From Polaribacter sp. (GTDB lineage: Bacteria > Bacteroidota > Bacteroidia > Flavobacteriales > Flavobacteriaceae), in contig JAQWGI010000015.1 in assembly GCA_029238315.1 (NCBI GenBank), positions 79,585-143,584 on the forward strand: 64,000 nt of DNA, in the 5' to 3' direction. This document shows positions 38,236-46,985 of the stretch, piece after piece. The position numbers and the translations under genes are program-made. The notes under the pieces were generated by a model. That model did not search any database. It was not told the origin of the DNA and worked only from the letters and a program-made list of their open reading frames with translations. Each line of letters starts with the position of its first letter. Position 1 is the first letter of the stretch.

Positions 38236-39450
38236 TTAAGCATCATATTCATCATATAAAAAGTTATTGTAAGGAAAACGCTCTATATGAATTTTCTTCA
38301 CCTCGTTGTAAGTAACCTTTTTAAATTCTTCAATATTTTCTTTATGGATAGCAGACATAAAAACGGCCGTTGATTCAATATCATTCATCCAAGTTTTTTG
38401 CCAATCTTCTAAGGTGTAATGCGCTTTTGTTTTTTCAGTTACTAAATCGTCTTCGTCTATCGTTTCATGTGCGTAGGCATCAATTTTATTAAAGACCATA
38501 ATGGTTGGTTTGTTGCCACTCTCAATTTCATCTAACGTTGTATTTACAGAAGCAATGTGGTCTTCAAAATTTGGATGAGAAATATCTACAACATGCAATA
38601 ATAAATCTGCTTCTCTCACCTCATCTAGAGTAGATTTAAACGATTCTACTAATTGCGTTGGTAGTTTTCTGATAAACCCAACCGTATCTGTCAATAAAAA
38701 AGGAATGTTTTTTACCACAACTTTTCTCACAGTAGTATCTAAAGTTGCAAAAAGTTTGTTCTCTGCAAAAACCTCACTTTTACTAATGAGGTTCATTAAA
38801 GTTGATTTGCCAACGTTTGTATAACCAACTAATGCCACTCTTACCATTTTTCCACGATTTTTACGCTGAACAGCCATTTGTTTATCAATGGTTAGCAGTT
38901 TCTTTTTTAGAATGGTAATTTTATCGCGAATAATACGCCTGTCAGTTTCAATTTCTGTTTCTCCAGGACCACGCATTCCAATCCCACCTTTTTGTTTATC
39001 AAGGTGCGTCCAAAGTCTGGTTAATCTAGGTAATAAATATTGACATTGTGCCAATTCTACTTGCGTCTTAGCGGAACTTGTTTGTGCTCTTTGCGCAAAA
39101 ATATCTAAGATTAAATTGGTTCTATCTAAGATTTTACAATCTAAAACTTTTTCTATATTTCTAATTTGTGCAGGCGATAATTCGTCATCAAAAATGGCTG
39201 TACCAATATTGTGAGATTCAATATACGCACTAACTTCTTCTAATTTTCCCGCTCCAATAAAAGTTTTTGGATGTGGTTTTTCTAATTTTTGAGTGAATCT
39301 TTTTACAGCTCTACCTCCAGCAGTTAAAGTTAAAAACGCTAACTCGTCTAAATATTCTTCAGACTGAATTTCGTCTTGAAATTGAGTAATAACTCCAATT
39401 AAAACCGCTTTTTCTGAAGTTACTTCTTTTGCATCTATCATAAGCAACAA
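38236..39450 (-). CDS. hflX: Ribosome-associated GTPase HflX
   Basis: The 404-residue protein has the HflX N-terminal domain (GAGKLEEVSAYIE; FDDELSPAQIRNIEK) and a long helix with RLWTHLDKQKGGIGMRGPGE. The GTPase domain follows: G1 GYTNVGKSTLMN, G3 DTVGFIRKLP and G4 FNKIDA. HflX splits stalled or stressed 70S ribosomes. Length is typical. It is followed on the same strand by the LolA-like lipoprotein gene. Confidence 0.95.
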   Translation of the reverse strand: MLLMIDAKEVTSEKAVLIGVITQFQDEIQSEEYLDELAFLTLTAGGRAVKRFTQKLEKPHPKTFIGAGKLEEVSAYIESHNIGTAIFDDELSPAQIRNIEKVLDCKILDRTNLILDIFAQRAQTSSAKTQVELAQCQYLLPRLTRLWTHLDKQKGGIGMRGPGETEIETDRRIIRDKITILKKKLLTIDKQMAVQRKNRGKMVRVALVGYTNVGKSTLMNLISKSEVFAENKLFATLDTTVRKVVVKNIPFLLTDTVGFIRKLPTQLVESFKSTLDEVREADLLLHVVDISHPNFEDHIASVNTTLDEIESGNKPTIMVFNKIDAYAHETIDEDDLVTEKTKAHYTLEDWQKTWMNDIESTAVFMSAIHKENIEEFKKVTYNEVKKIHIERFPYNNFLYDEYDA

Positions 39451-39473
39451 AGGTATAAAGAAATCTTTTTATG

Positions 39474-39710
39474 TTAGGAGTCTTTAGTATTAATCAACTC
39501 TTTTATTTTCTGATCATTTAGTTGGTATTTTTTGTATTTACCGTCTTTGTATCTGTGGTAAATAAATATAGGCATCAGTAAAAATGACAAATAGAAAACT
39601 CCTAGACCCATAACGATCTCTGCTTTTTCGTGTGCTGTTTTCAATAGAAAGACGCCAATACCCATCCAAAGGATGAAAATGATAAATAATATTTTTATAA
39701 GTGTTTTCAT
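39474..39710 (-). CDS. Small two-helix membrane protein
   Basis: The 78-residue protein has two hydrophobic helices (about 5-22 and 35-52) and a short charged tail (YRYKDGKYKKYQLNDQKIKE-like). No family is recognised. It lies between the ClC gene and hflX on the same strand. Confidence 0.6.
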   Translation of the reverse strand: MKTLIKILFIIFILWMGIGVFLLKTAHEKAEIVMGLGVFYLSFLLMPIFIYHRYKDGKYKKYQLNDQKIKELINTKDS

Positions 39711-39753
39711 CTAAAAATGATAATGTTATTGCAAAATTACAAAAACCAGAAAA

Positions 39754-41529
39754 TTAACTGGTTACTTCAATTAATTTATTTCTGTAAGCGGTTAATAATT
39801 TAGATTTTGAAATAAAGCCTACATATTTTTTATGATGTACAACTGGTAAGTTCCAGGCACCACTATCTTTAAACTTCTGCATTACTTTTTCTACAGAATC
39901 TTTTTGAAAAATAATTTCTGGTGCTGCTTTCATAAAATCAGAGACCAAAGTCTTATTGTATTCATTTTGATCAAACATAATTGATCGAATGTCGTCTAAA
40001 AGAACAATTCCTAAAAAGTGTTGTTGCTCATTAACGACAGGAAAAATATTTCGTTTCGATTTTGCTACTGATTTTGTAAGCATTTCTCCTAGCGTCATTT
40101 TTGGTGTAGTGGTTTTAAAATTGGTTTCAATTAATCTTTCTATCTCTAGCATCATCAACACATTTTTATCTTTATTGTGTGTAATCAACTCTCCTCTTTT
40201 TGCCAATTCTACCGTATAAATTGAGTTCGAAACAAAGTATTTTGTTATGGCAAAACTAGTAGCAGCGACCAACATGAGAGGAACAAAAAGCTCATACCCA
40301 CCCGTAATTTCTGCAATTAAAAAAATAGCGGTTAGTGGTGCGTGTAACACTCCGGCCATTAAACCCGTCATTCCTACCAAGGTAAAATTAGACTCAGAAA
40401 CCGAAAAACCTAGTTCATTGATTATTTTAGCAATCGCGTTTCCAAGTGCAGCACCCATAAAAATTGTTGGAATAAAAATACCTCCTACACCGCCCGCTGC
40501 AAATGTAGTAGTCATTGCAATCGCTTTAAAAACACTAATTAACAGCAACATTACCACAACCATATACACGTTGTTTAAATCTAAATTATACGGAATGTCT
40601 TTTAATGCTGCTGCGGTATTTCCTTTGAGCAAATTATTAATCAATCCGTATCCTTCTCCGTATAAAGGCGGAATAAAATAAAGCATGATTCCGATGGCAA
40701 ATCCACCGATGATTAATTTTTTAAATGGATTTTTAAAATGATCAAAAAAGCGGGTAATGGCAAAGTACATTTTAGAGAAATATACAGAAGAAATCCCAGT
40801 TAAAATAGCCAAAGCAATATAAAAGGGAATGTCTTTCACTTGAAAAACATCTACCAATTTAAAACCAAATAATACATCTGTTCCTGCAAAAAAATAAGAG
40901 GTTACTACCGCAGAAACCGACGCTAGTAATAGAGGAACTAACGAGGCAAAGGCCAAATCTAAACTGAAGATTTCTACCGCAAAAATAATGGCCGCAATAG
41001 GCGCCTGAAACATAGAAGACATTGCGCCAGCAGTAGCACAGCCAACTAAAAGCATTCTGGTTTTTGTGTTCATATGAAATAGCTGTGCTATGTTAGAGCC
41101 CAACGCTGCACCCGTACTTACAGCAGGACCCTGTAAACCAGCAGAACCTCCAAAGCCAACAGTTAAAGGCGCTGTTACTAAAGAGGCAAACATTTTATAG
41201 CGTTCTATGATTCCGTTGCGTTTAGAAATGGCATGTAACGTGGTAGAAATACCATGTCCAATTTCTTTTTTAATAATAAATTTTTTGATGGAATACACTA
41301 AAAACAATCCAATAATTGGAAAAATAAAATAGAGTGAATAATGATAATCTTTAATTAGATTGCCCTGAAGAATTTCTTCTATTAAAAAAGTTAAATCTTT
41401 AAGCACATAGGTTCCTAAACCCGCTAAAAAACCCACTAAAACACTCAGAACATAGATAAATTGACGCTCGGAAATATGTTTGTATCTCCAAATTAAAATT
41501 TTTTTGAATATGTTTTTTGTAGCAAGCAT
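39754..41529 (-). CDS. ClC-family chloride channel/transporter with CBS pair
   Basis: The 591-residue protein has the ClC membrane domain (about 1-440) and a C-terminal CBS pair (about 455-585, FPVVNEQQHFLGIVLLDDIR). Selectivity segments are visible: GHGIS in the GSGIP position, GVGGIFIPTIFMG (GxFxP), and the internal proton-path Glu in FAVEIF. The gating segment reads GSAGLQGPAVSTG: residue 133 is Gln (CAG, 41131-41133), where proton-coupled exchangers have Glu. That change would weaken or abolish H+ coupling. It is preceded on the same strand by a small membrane protein gene 3 bases away. Confidence 0.92.
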   Translation of the reverse strand: MLATKNIFKKILIWRYKHISERQFIYVLSVLVGFLAGLGTYVLKDLTFLIEEILQGNLIKDYHYSLYFIFPIIGLFLVYSIKKFIIKKEIGHGISTTLHAISKRNGIIERYKMFASLVTAPLTVGFGGSAGLQGPAVSTGAALGSNIAQLFHMNTKTRMLLVGCATAGAMSSMFQAPIAAIIFAVEIFSLDLAFASLVPLLLASVSAVVTSYFFAGTDVLFGFKLVDVFQVKDIPFYIALAILTGISSVYFSKMYFAITRFFDHFKNPFKKLIIGGFAIGIMLYFIPPLYGEGYGLINNLLKGNTAAALKDIPYNLDLNNVYMVVVMLLLISVFKAIAMTTTFAAGGVGGIFIPTIFMGAALGNAIAKIINELGFSVSESNFTLVGMTGLMAGVLHAPLTAIFLIAEITGGYELFVPLMLVAATSFAITKYFVSNSIYTVELAKRGELITHNKDKNVLMMLEIERLIETNFKTTTPKMTLGEMLTKSVAKSKRNIFPVVNEQQHFLGIVLLDDIRSIMFDQNEYNKTLVSDFMKAAPEIIFQKDSVEKVMQKFKDSGAWNLPVVHHKKYVGFISKSKLLTAYRNKLIEVTS

Positions 41530-41532
41530 TTA

Positions 41533-41808
41533 TTATGTAAAAAAAGTACTGAATGTAAAAATACTTGAAATGATTAAAACGATTACACCTAATAATGTAA
41601 AAACGTATATTTTTTTTTGAATCAAAAACCTAATTCCTATATATAAAAATACAAGTTGAGCTATTAAAAAAGGAATGGTTAACAGTTCTCTAAAAATACC
41701 CAAGAGTACAAAATCTATTTGGTTTTCATAAAAAAAATAGATTAAGAGAAAATAAGCAGCAATTATAAAGCTATATATTGATACCTTTTTTTCTGTAAGT
41801 AGTTTCAT
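41533..41808 (-). CDS. Small membrane protein of unknown function
   Basis: The 91-residue protein has three hydrophobic stretches (about 10-26, 32-58 and 68-88). It ends 3 bases before the ClC gene on the same strand, so the two are probably co-translated. No family is recognised. Confidence 0.65.
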   Translation of the reverse strand: MKLLTEKKVSIYSFIIAAYFLLIYFFYENQIDFVLLGIFRELLTIPFLIAQLVFLYIGIRFLIQKKIYVFTLLGVIVLIISSIFTFSTFFT

Positions 41809-41822
41809 AAATTAAATGTACT

Positions 41823-41846
41823 AAAAAATCCCGCTTTAGCGGGATT
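41823..41846 (-). terminator. Terminator of aspS
   Basis: AATCCCGCT and AGCGGGATT (41827-41846) form a perfect stem with a 2-base loop; on the minus strand it is followed by six T. It lies just past the aspS stop. Confidence 0.88.
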
Positions 41847-41851
41847 AGAAT

Positions 41852-43606
41852 TTATTTTTGAACAGCTAACTGAATATTCAATTCTTTTAATTGCTCATTG
41901 TCTAAAGCAGCTGGTGCATCGATCATTACATCTCTACCAGAATTATTTTTAGGAAAAGCAATAAAATCTCTAATGGTTTCTTGTCCGCCTAAAATAGCAA
42001 CCAATCTATCTAAACCAAAAGCCAAACCACCGTGAGGAGGCGCACCGTACTCAAAGGCATCCATTAAAAAGCCAAACTGTGCTTTTGCTTCTTCTTCAGA
42101 AAAACCAAGATGTTTTAGCATGGTTGCTTGTATTTGTTTGTCGTGAATACGTATAGAACCACCACCAATTTCATTACCGTTTAACACCAAATCATAAGCA
42201 TTTGCTTTTACTGCTCCAGGATCTGTTTCTAACAACTCCATTTGCCCAGGTTTTGGGGAAGTAAATGGATGGTGCATTGCATGGTAATTTCCTGTTTCTT
42301 CGTCTAATTCTAACAACGGAAAATCAATTACCCAAAGTGGCGCAAAAACTTTTGGATCTCTTAACCCTAAACGCTCTGCTAATTCCATTCTTAAAGCAGA
42401 CATTTGTGCCCTTACTTTATTGGTTTCACCAGATAAAACGCAAATTAAATCACCTGCTTTGGCACCAGTAGTTGCTGCCCATTTTGCCAAATCTTCTTGA
42501 TCGTAAAATTTATCTACAGAAGATTTAAAAGTACCGTCTTCGTTTACACGACAATAAATCATTCCCAAAGCACCAACTTGTGGTCTTTTAACCCAGTCAA
42601 TTAATTTGTCAATTTCTTTTCTTGTGTATGCGTTTCCACCAGGAACAGCAATACCAACCACCAATTCTGCGCTATTAAAAACACCAAAATCTTTGTGTTG
42701 AGTTACCGCGTTTAACTCGCCAAACTCCATTCCAAAACGGATGTCTGGTTTGTCATTTCCATACAAACGCATGGCATCATCAAACAACATTCTAGGGAAT
42801 TTAGCTACCTCTAAATTGTGAATCTCTTTTAGTAAATGACGCGTTAATCCTTCAAAAATAGTTAAGATATCTTCTTGCTCTACAAACGCCATTTCACAGT
42901 CTATCTGTGTAAATTCTGGCTGTCTGTCTGCACGTAAATCTTCGTCTCTAAAACATTTTACAATCTGAAAATACTTATCCATTCCGCCGACCATCAACAA
43001 CTGCTTGAAGGTTTGCGGAGATTGTGGTAATGCATAAAACTGCCCTTCATTCATGCGAGAAGGCACCACAAAATCTCTTGCTCCTTCAGGAGTTGATTTA
43101 ATTAAATAAGGTGTTTCTACTTCAATAAATGCTTGGTCAGACAAGTATTTTCTAACTTCCATTGCCACTTTGTGACGAAAAATCAAACTGTCTTTCACAG
43201 GGTTTCTTCGAATATCTAAATACCTGTATTTCATGCGAATATCTTCACCGCCATCCGTTTCATTTTCAATGGTAAAAGGGGGTAATTTCGCTTTGTTAAG
43301 AATTTCTAATTTGCTAACAAGTACCTCAATAACACCTGTAGCCATATTTTGATTTTTAGACTCGCGCTCAATAACCGTTCCTGTTACCTGAATCACAAAC
43401 TCTCTACCTAAAGATTTTGCTTTTTCCATCATTTCTTTTGGCGTGCGTTCTTCGTCAAAAATTAACTGTGTAATTCCGTAACGATCACGCAGGTCTACCC
43501 ATATCATAAAACCTTTGTCTCTAGATTTCTGTACCCAACCGGCAAGCGTTACTTCAGTATTTATATGCGAGGCGTTTAATTCGCCACAAGAATGACTTCT
43601 ATACAT
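41852..43606 (-). CDS. aspS: Aspartyl-tRNA synthetase
   Basis: The 584-residue class IIb synthetase has the N-terminal OB anticodon-binding domain ([20 protein letters not shown]), motif 2 ([20 protein letters not shown]) and the bacterial GAD insertion. Motif 3 is at the C-terminus ([12 protein letters not shown]). It charges tRNA-Asp. Length matches bacterial AspRS. A hairpin terminator follows it. Confidence 0.97.
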   Translation of the reverse strand: MYRSHSCGELNASHINTEVTLAGWVQKSRDKGFMIWVDLRDRYGITQLIFDEERTPKEMMEKAKSLGREFVIQVTGTVIERESKNQNMATGVIEVLVSKLEILNKAKLPPFTIENETDGGEDIRMKYRYLDIRRNPVKDSLIFRHKVAMEVRKYLSDQAFIEVETPYLIKSTPEGARDFVVPSRMNEGQFYALPQSPQTFKQLLMVGGMDKYFQIVKCFRDEDLRADRQPEFTQIDCEMAFVEQEDILTIFEGLTRHLLKEIHNLEVAKFPRMLFDDAMRLYGNDKPDIRFGMEFGELNAVTQHKDFGVFNSAELVVGIAVPGGNAYTRKEIDKLIDWVKRPQVGALGMIYCRVNEDGTFKSSVDKFYDQEDLAKWAATTGAKAGDLICVLSGETNKVRAQMSALRMELAERLGLRDPKVFAPLWVIDFPLLELDEETGNYHAMHHPFTSPKPGQMELLETDPGAVKANAYDLVLNGNEIGGGSIRIHDKQIQATMLKHLGFSEEEAKAQFGFLMDAFEYGAPPHGGLAFGLDRLVAILGGQETIRDFIAFPKNNSGRDVMIDAPAALDNEQLKELNIQLAVQK

Positions 43607-43628
43607 TTCTTTAAAATTTAGTTCCTTA

Positions 43629-43659
43629 ATCTGTCAAGCCTGCTAAGGCAGGAATCTAG
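43629..43659. repeat. Short GTCA...GGCAGGAATCT repeat-like motif
   Basis: CTGTCAAGCCTGCTAAGGCA followed by GGAATCTAG contains the inverted pair CCTGC/GGCAGG and the GTCA...GGAATCT framework of the repeats near 14785. It sits in the spacer upstream of aspS. A divergent single arm at best. Confidence 0.4.
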
Positions 43660-43706
43660 AAATTTAGGCTGCAAAATTAATCATTTTCTAGTTAATATCT
43701 CTTTTT

Positions 43707-43800
43707 TGGGCGTTCATTTCTTCTCAGAAATACCCCGCTTTTCGCACTCGCTTTCTGCAAAAAGCAGAAGAGCTTAAACAAATGCTACAATCGGTAACGC
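43707..43800. repeat. GGGCGTT...AACGC intergenic element
   Basis: The segment begins TGGGCGTT and ends CGGTAACGC, so its ends are complementary (GCGTT/AACGC), and it contains a hairpin TTCTGC-AAAAA-GCAGAA (43753-43769). I associate a framework of this kind with non-coding elements scattered in flavobacterial genomes. No ORF explains it. Confidence 0.45.
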
Positions 43801-43820
43801 AAAATCTGTCTAAATGTTTG

Positions 43821-43828
43821 TAAATTTG
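43821..43828 (+). promoter_or_regulatory. -7 box upstream of the cupin gene
   Basis: TAAATTTG matches TAnnTTTG and ends 4 bases before the ATG at 43833, implying a leaderless transcript. Confidence 0.4.
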
Positions 43829-43832
43829 TCTT

Positions 43833-44191
43833 ATGAGTGTAATTAATATACAAGAAAAATTTCAATTATTTAAAGACCATTGGTCTCCAAAAAAATTGGC
43901 GAATTAAACGGACAACAAATTTTATTAGCTAAGATAAAAGGCGAATTCGTTTTTCATAATCATGCAAACGAAGACGAATTTTTTATGGTACAAAAAGGGG
44001 TTTTAGAAATGCACTTGCGAGACAAGGTTGTTACCATCAATGAAGGGGAATTTTACATTGTTCCAAAAGGTGTAGATCATAAACCTGTGGCAAGAGAGGA
44101 AGTACATATTTTATTATTTGAACCTCTTTCTACCAAACATACTGGAGATGTTGTTGCAGATATTACGCAAGAAAATTACGAAGAAATATGA
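43833..44191 (+). pseudogene. Cupin-domain protein, interrupted by an apparent -1 frameshift
   Basis: The ATG at 43833 encodes MSVINIQEKFQLFKDHWSPK, the normal start of this small cupin family, but the frame then hits TAA within four codons. The conserved continuation (KKIGELNGQQILLAKIKGEF) lies in another frame, entered exactly at a run of seven A (43889-43895); eight A would restore one continuous protein of about 119 residues. The rest is a complete cupin barrel: FHNHANEDEFFMVQKGVLEM and FYIVPKGVDHKPVA (metal-binding His/Glu). A TTG at 43880 could rescue a 103-residue product. Either a real lesion, slippage, or an assembly error. Confidence 0.8.
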
Positions 44192-44220
44192 AAAACTTGT
44201 CTACACAATAAACATAAAAA

Positions 44221-44892
44221 ATGAGCAAACTATATATAGTACCAACGCCAATTGGCAACTTAGAAGACATCACCTTTAGAGCAATTAGTGTTTTAAAAGA
44301 AGTCGATTTTATTTTAGCAGAAGACACTAGAACCAGTGGAAAATTGCTAAAACATTTCGAAATTGCTGCGCAAATGCACAGTCATCACATGCATAACGAG
44401 CACAAATCTATTGAAGGGGTTTTGCATAGAATTAAAAATGGAGAAACCTGTGCGTTAATTTCTGATGCAGGTACACCTGCCATTTCAGATCCTGGTTTTT
44501 TATTGACAAGAGCTTGTGTCGAAAACAATATTGAAGTAGATTGTTTACCAGGCGCAACAGCATTTGTACCTGCATTGGTAAATTCTGGCTTGCCAAACGA
44601 CAAGTTTGTTTTTGAAGGGTTTCTACCTGTAAAAAAAGGAAGACAAACGCGTTTATTGCTTCTTGCCGAAGAAACAAGAACCATGATTTTTTATGAAAGT
44701 CCGCATAAGCTAATCAAAACGTTGGGCCACTTTGTAACTTATTTTGGCGCAGAAAGACGCCTTTCTGTTTCTAGAGAATTGACTAAAATGTTTGAAGAAA
44801 CCATAAGAGGAACTGCAAAAGAAGTGTTAGATCATTACACCAATAAACCACCAAAAGGTGAAATTGTAATTGTGGTACGTGGAAAAAATTAA
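44221..44892 (+). CDS. rsmI: 16S rRNA (cytidine(1402)-2'-O)-methyltransferase
   Basis: The 223-residue protein has the RsmI motifs: VPTPIGNLEDITFRAISVLK, FILAEDTRTSGKLLKHF, ALISDAGTPAISDPGFLL, CLPGATAFVPALVNSGLP and FYESPHKLIKTL. It methylates the ribose of C1402 in the 30S decoding centre. It is shorter than the E. coli protein (about 286), lacking the C-terminal extension. It lies 29 bases after the cupin gene. Confidence 0.93.
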   Translation: MSKLYIVPTPIGNLEDITFRAISVLKEVDFILAEDTRTSGKLLKHFEIAAQMHSHHMHNEHKSIEGVLHRIKNGETCALISDAGTPAISDPGFLLTRACVENNIEVDCLPGATAFVPALVNSGLPNDKFVFEGFLPVKKGRQTRLLLLAEETRTMIFYESPHKLIKTLGHFVTYFGAERRLSVSRELTKMFEETIRGTAKEVLDHYTNKPPKGEIVIVVRGKN

Positions 44893-45191
44893 ATAACTCT
44901 AACTTGATCAAAGGCCACAATTGAATAATTTAAACCTGGTCTCACAGAGATTGGCAAAAAAATAACTACAGACAAGAAGTTAATGGATTGTCTTTGATAA
45001 AAATTTAAACAAGACAAATTATTAAGGAATACGATAACTTATGGTTAGGAATGGTTTTCGTTTAGAGTGGATTTTTACTTACTCTAAAGTAGTTTTTAGA
45101 ATTTAGTAAAAAAATTCTTTCTTTAAAAGCACTTTTCTTAGCTTTTTTTACATTCATTATTGTAAGTTTACTTTTTAAACACTTACAAATT
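44893..45191. other. Intergenic region with no recognised feature
   Basis: About 300 AT-rich bases between rsmI and the M28 peptidase. No ORF of credible composition, tRNA or hairpin terminator was seen. TAAGTTTA near 45166 is a weak -7-like box for the peptidase gene. Confidence 0.5.
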
Positions 45192-46907
45192 ATGTTAAAA
45201 AAATCAATCCTAATTTTATGTTGCCTAAGTTTTATCTTAGCTTGTAATCAAAATACAATATTAAAAACGAATCAATATTCCGATACATTAAACCAGGAGT
45301 TAACTGGAGATTTGGCCTTCGAAACCGTTAATTTTGTTGAAAAATTTTGGCGTGTTGTAGGAAATACTGGTTTTAATAAAACGGTATTTAAAATCGCCGC
45401 TCAATTAGAAAAAGATGGATATGTTTTAGAAGAAAATGCCACAAAAAAAGAGTTGTTAACCTACAGAATTGAAAAACGACCTCTAAAAAAACCTACCTGG
45501 GAGTCTATAGATGCATCTGTATTGATTGATGGAGAAGAAGTACCATTATTAACTCATGCAACAAATAGCAATATGATTGCTATGAACTCATATAGTACAC
45601 CTAAAAATGGTGTAAATGCAGAAGTAGTTTACATTAAAGACTTAAAAAAACTAAAAACAACCAACGTTAAAGGTAAAATTGTTTTTGCAGAGACAAGCCC
45701 TTACAGCATCTTTAAAAGTGGAATTATTGACGGAGGCGCTTTAGGAATTGTAACCTACAACAATCCAAAATATCTTCAACCAGAAAAAAACACAACTTCA
45801 ATTCAGTTTAGATCTATCCCTTTGGATTCTGTTAATAAGCCTTGGGGAATTGCAATGTCCTATGCTGCTAAAGAGCGCTTAAAAAAATCTTTAAATAACG
45901 GTAAAGTTACACTAAATGTTACAATTGAAACAAAGATTTACAAATCTGAAGAACTAACAATTGTTGCAGATATTAAAGGAAGTGATCAACCTAAAAAACG
46001 GTTGGTTTTTAGCGCACATATTCAAGAGCCTGGAGCAAACGATAATGCTTCTGGGGTAGGAGCTGCATTAGAAATGGCTTCTGTTACTGCTAAGTTAGTA
46101 CAGGAAGGAAAACTAAATCCAAAAAGAACTTTAACTTTTTTGTGGGGCGATGAAATTGTTTCTACGAGAAGATATGTACAAGAAGATAGTATAAGGGCAA
46201 AAGATATTGTTTGGGGTATTTCTCTAGATATGGTTGGAGAAGATACCGAAAAAACTGGCGGAACATTTTTAATTGAAAAGATGCCAGACCCAAGTGCAAT
46301 TTGGACACGTGGAAATGATCAACACACAGAATGGGGAGGAAGAAAAATGAAACTAAACGAAATGCAACCTCATTACTTAAATGACTTTGTCATAGAAAAA
46401 TTTAAAGCACAAGGAAAACGTGCCAATTGGGTTGTAAAAACAAATCCTTATGAAGGAGGTAGCGATCATGTTCCGTTTTTAAAAGGAAATATACCTAGTG
46501 TGTTATTTTGGCATTTTACAGATCAATTTTATCACACAGATAATGACAGAATAGATAAAGTTTCTAAAACAACTCTTAAAAATGTAGCAACAGCTGCTTT
46601 AGTTTCTGCATATACTCTTATAAATGCTAACGAGACCACAGCAAGTAACATTTTAAAAAATATTGAGAACGCGGCAGTAACTCGTTTAAATGAAGAATTA
46701 AAACAAGGTAAATTAGCGCTTATAAAAGGAGAAAGTAAAGAAACTCAAATAGAGATAATTACAGCTTGGGAAGATTGGTATTTGAAAGCCACCAATACAA
46801 CTACAGATATGGTTAACGATAGTTTACTTATAAAAAAAGATATTGATAAAACACAATCTGTAATCAAAACTACAGCAAAAAGTGTGATTAAAGAATTAAT
46901 GAATTAA
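45192..46907 (+). CDS. M28-family peptidase lipoprotein
   Basis: The 571-residue protein has a lipoprotein signal (ILCCLSFILACNQN), a PA-like insert (about 140-235), and an M28 zinc aminopeptidase domain. Metal-site residues appear in FSAHIQEPGANDNASGVGAA (His and bridging Asp), FLWGDEI, SLDMVGED and QFYHTDNDRIDKV (His). It likely trims peptides in the periplasm or at the cell surface. It faces a second M28 gene across a terminator; the two are not close copies. Confidence 0.82.
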   Translation: MLKKSILILCCLSFILACNQNTILKTNQYSDTLNQELTGDLAFETVNFVEKFWRVVGNTGFNKTVFKIAAQLEKDGYVLEENATKKELLTYRIEKRPLKKPTWESIDASVLIDGEEVPLLTHATNSNMIAMNSYSTPKNGVNAEVVYIKDLKKLKTTNVKGKIVFAETSPYSIFKSGIIDGGALGIVTYNNPKYLQPEKNTTSIQFRSIPLDSVNKPWGIAMSYAAKERLKKSLNNGKVTLNVTIETKIYKSEELTIVADIKGSDQPKKRLVFSAHIQEPGANDNASGVGAALEMASVTAKLVQEGKLNPKRTLTFLWGDEIVSTRRYVQEDSIRAKDIVWGISLDMVGEDTEKTGGTFLIEKMPDPSAIWTRGNDQHTEWGGRKMKLNEMQPHYLNDFVIEKFKAQGKRANWVVKTNPYEGGSDHVPFLKGNIPSVLFWHFTDQFYHTDNDRIDKVSKTTLKNVATAALVSAYTLINANETTASNILKNIENAAVTRLNEELKQGKLALIKGESKETQIEIITAWEDWYLKATNTTTDMVNDSLLIKKDIDKTQSVIKTTAKSVIKELMN

Positions 46908-46934
46908 ACGGTCTTATCGCATTCTTGTAAATAA

Positions 46935-46964
46935 AAAAACCTCATCTTTTTAGATGAGGTTTTT
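46935..46964. terminator. Bidirectional terminator between the two M28 peptidase genes
   Basis: CCTCATCT (46940-46947) pairs with AGATGAGG (46952-46959), flanked by A and T runs; it lies between the two convergent genes. Confidence 0.88.
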
Positions 46965-46985
46965 AAGTATGTATAATTTTAGCTA

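Noticed and set aside
40247..40681. Forward 144-codon frame inside the ClC gene
   Set aside because: Antisense shadow of conserved membrane segments.
44385..44684. Reverse frames of 99 and 81 codons within rsmI
   Set aside because: Both are antisense to conserved RsmI motifs.
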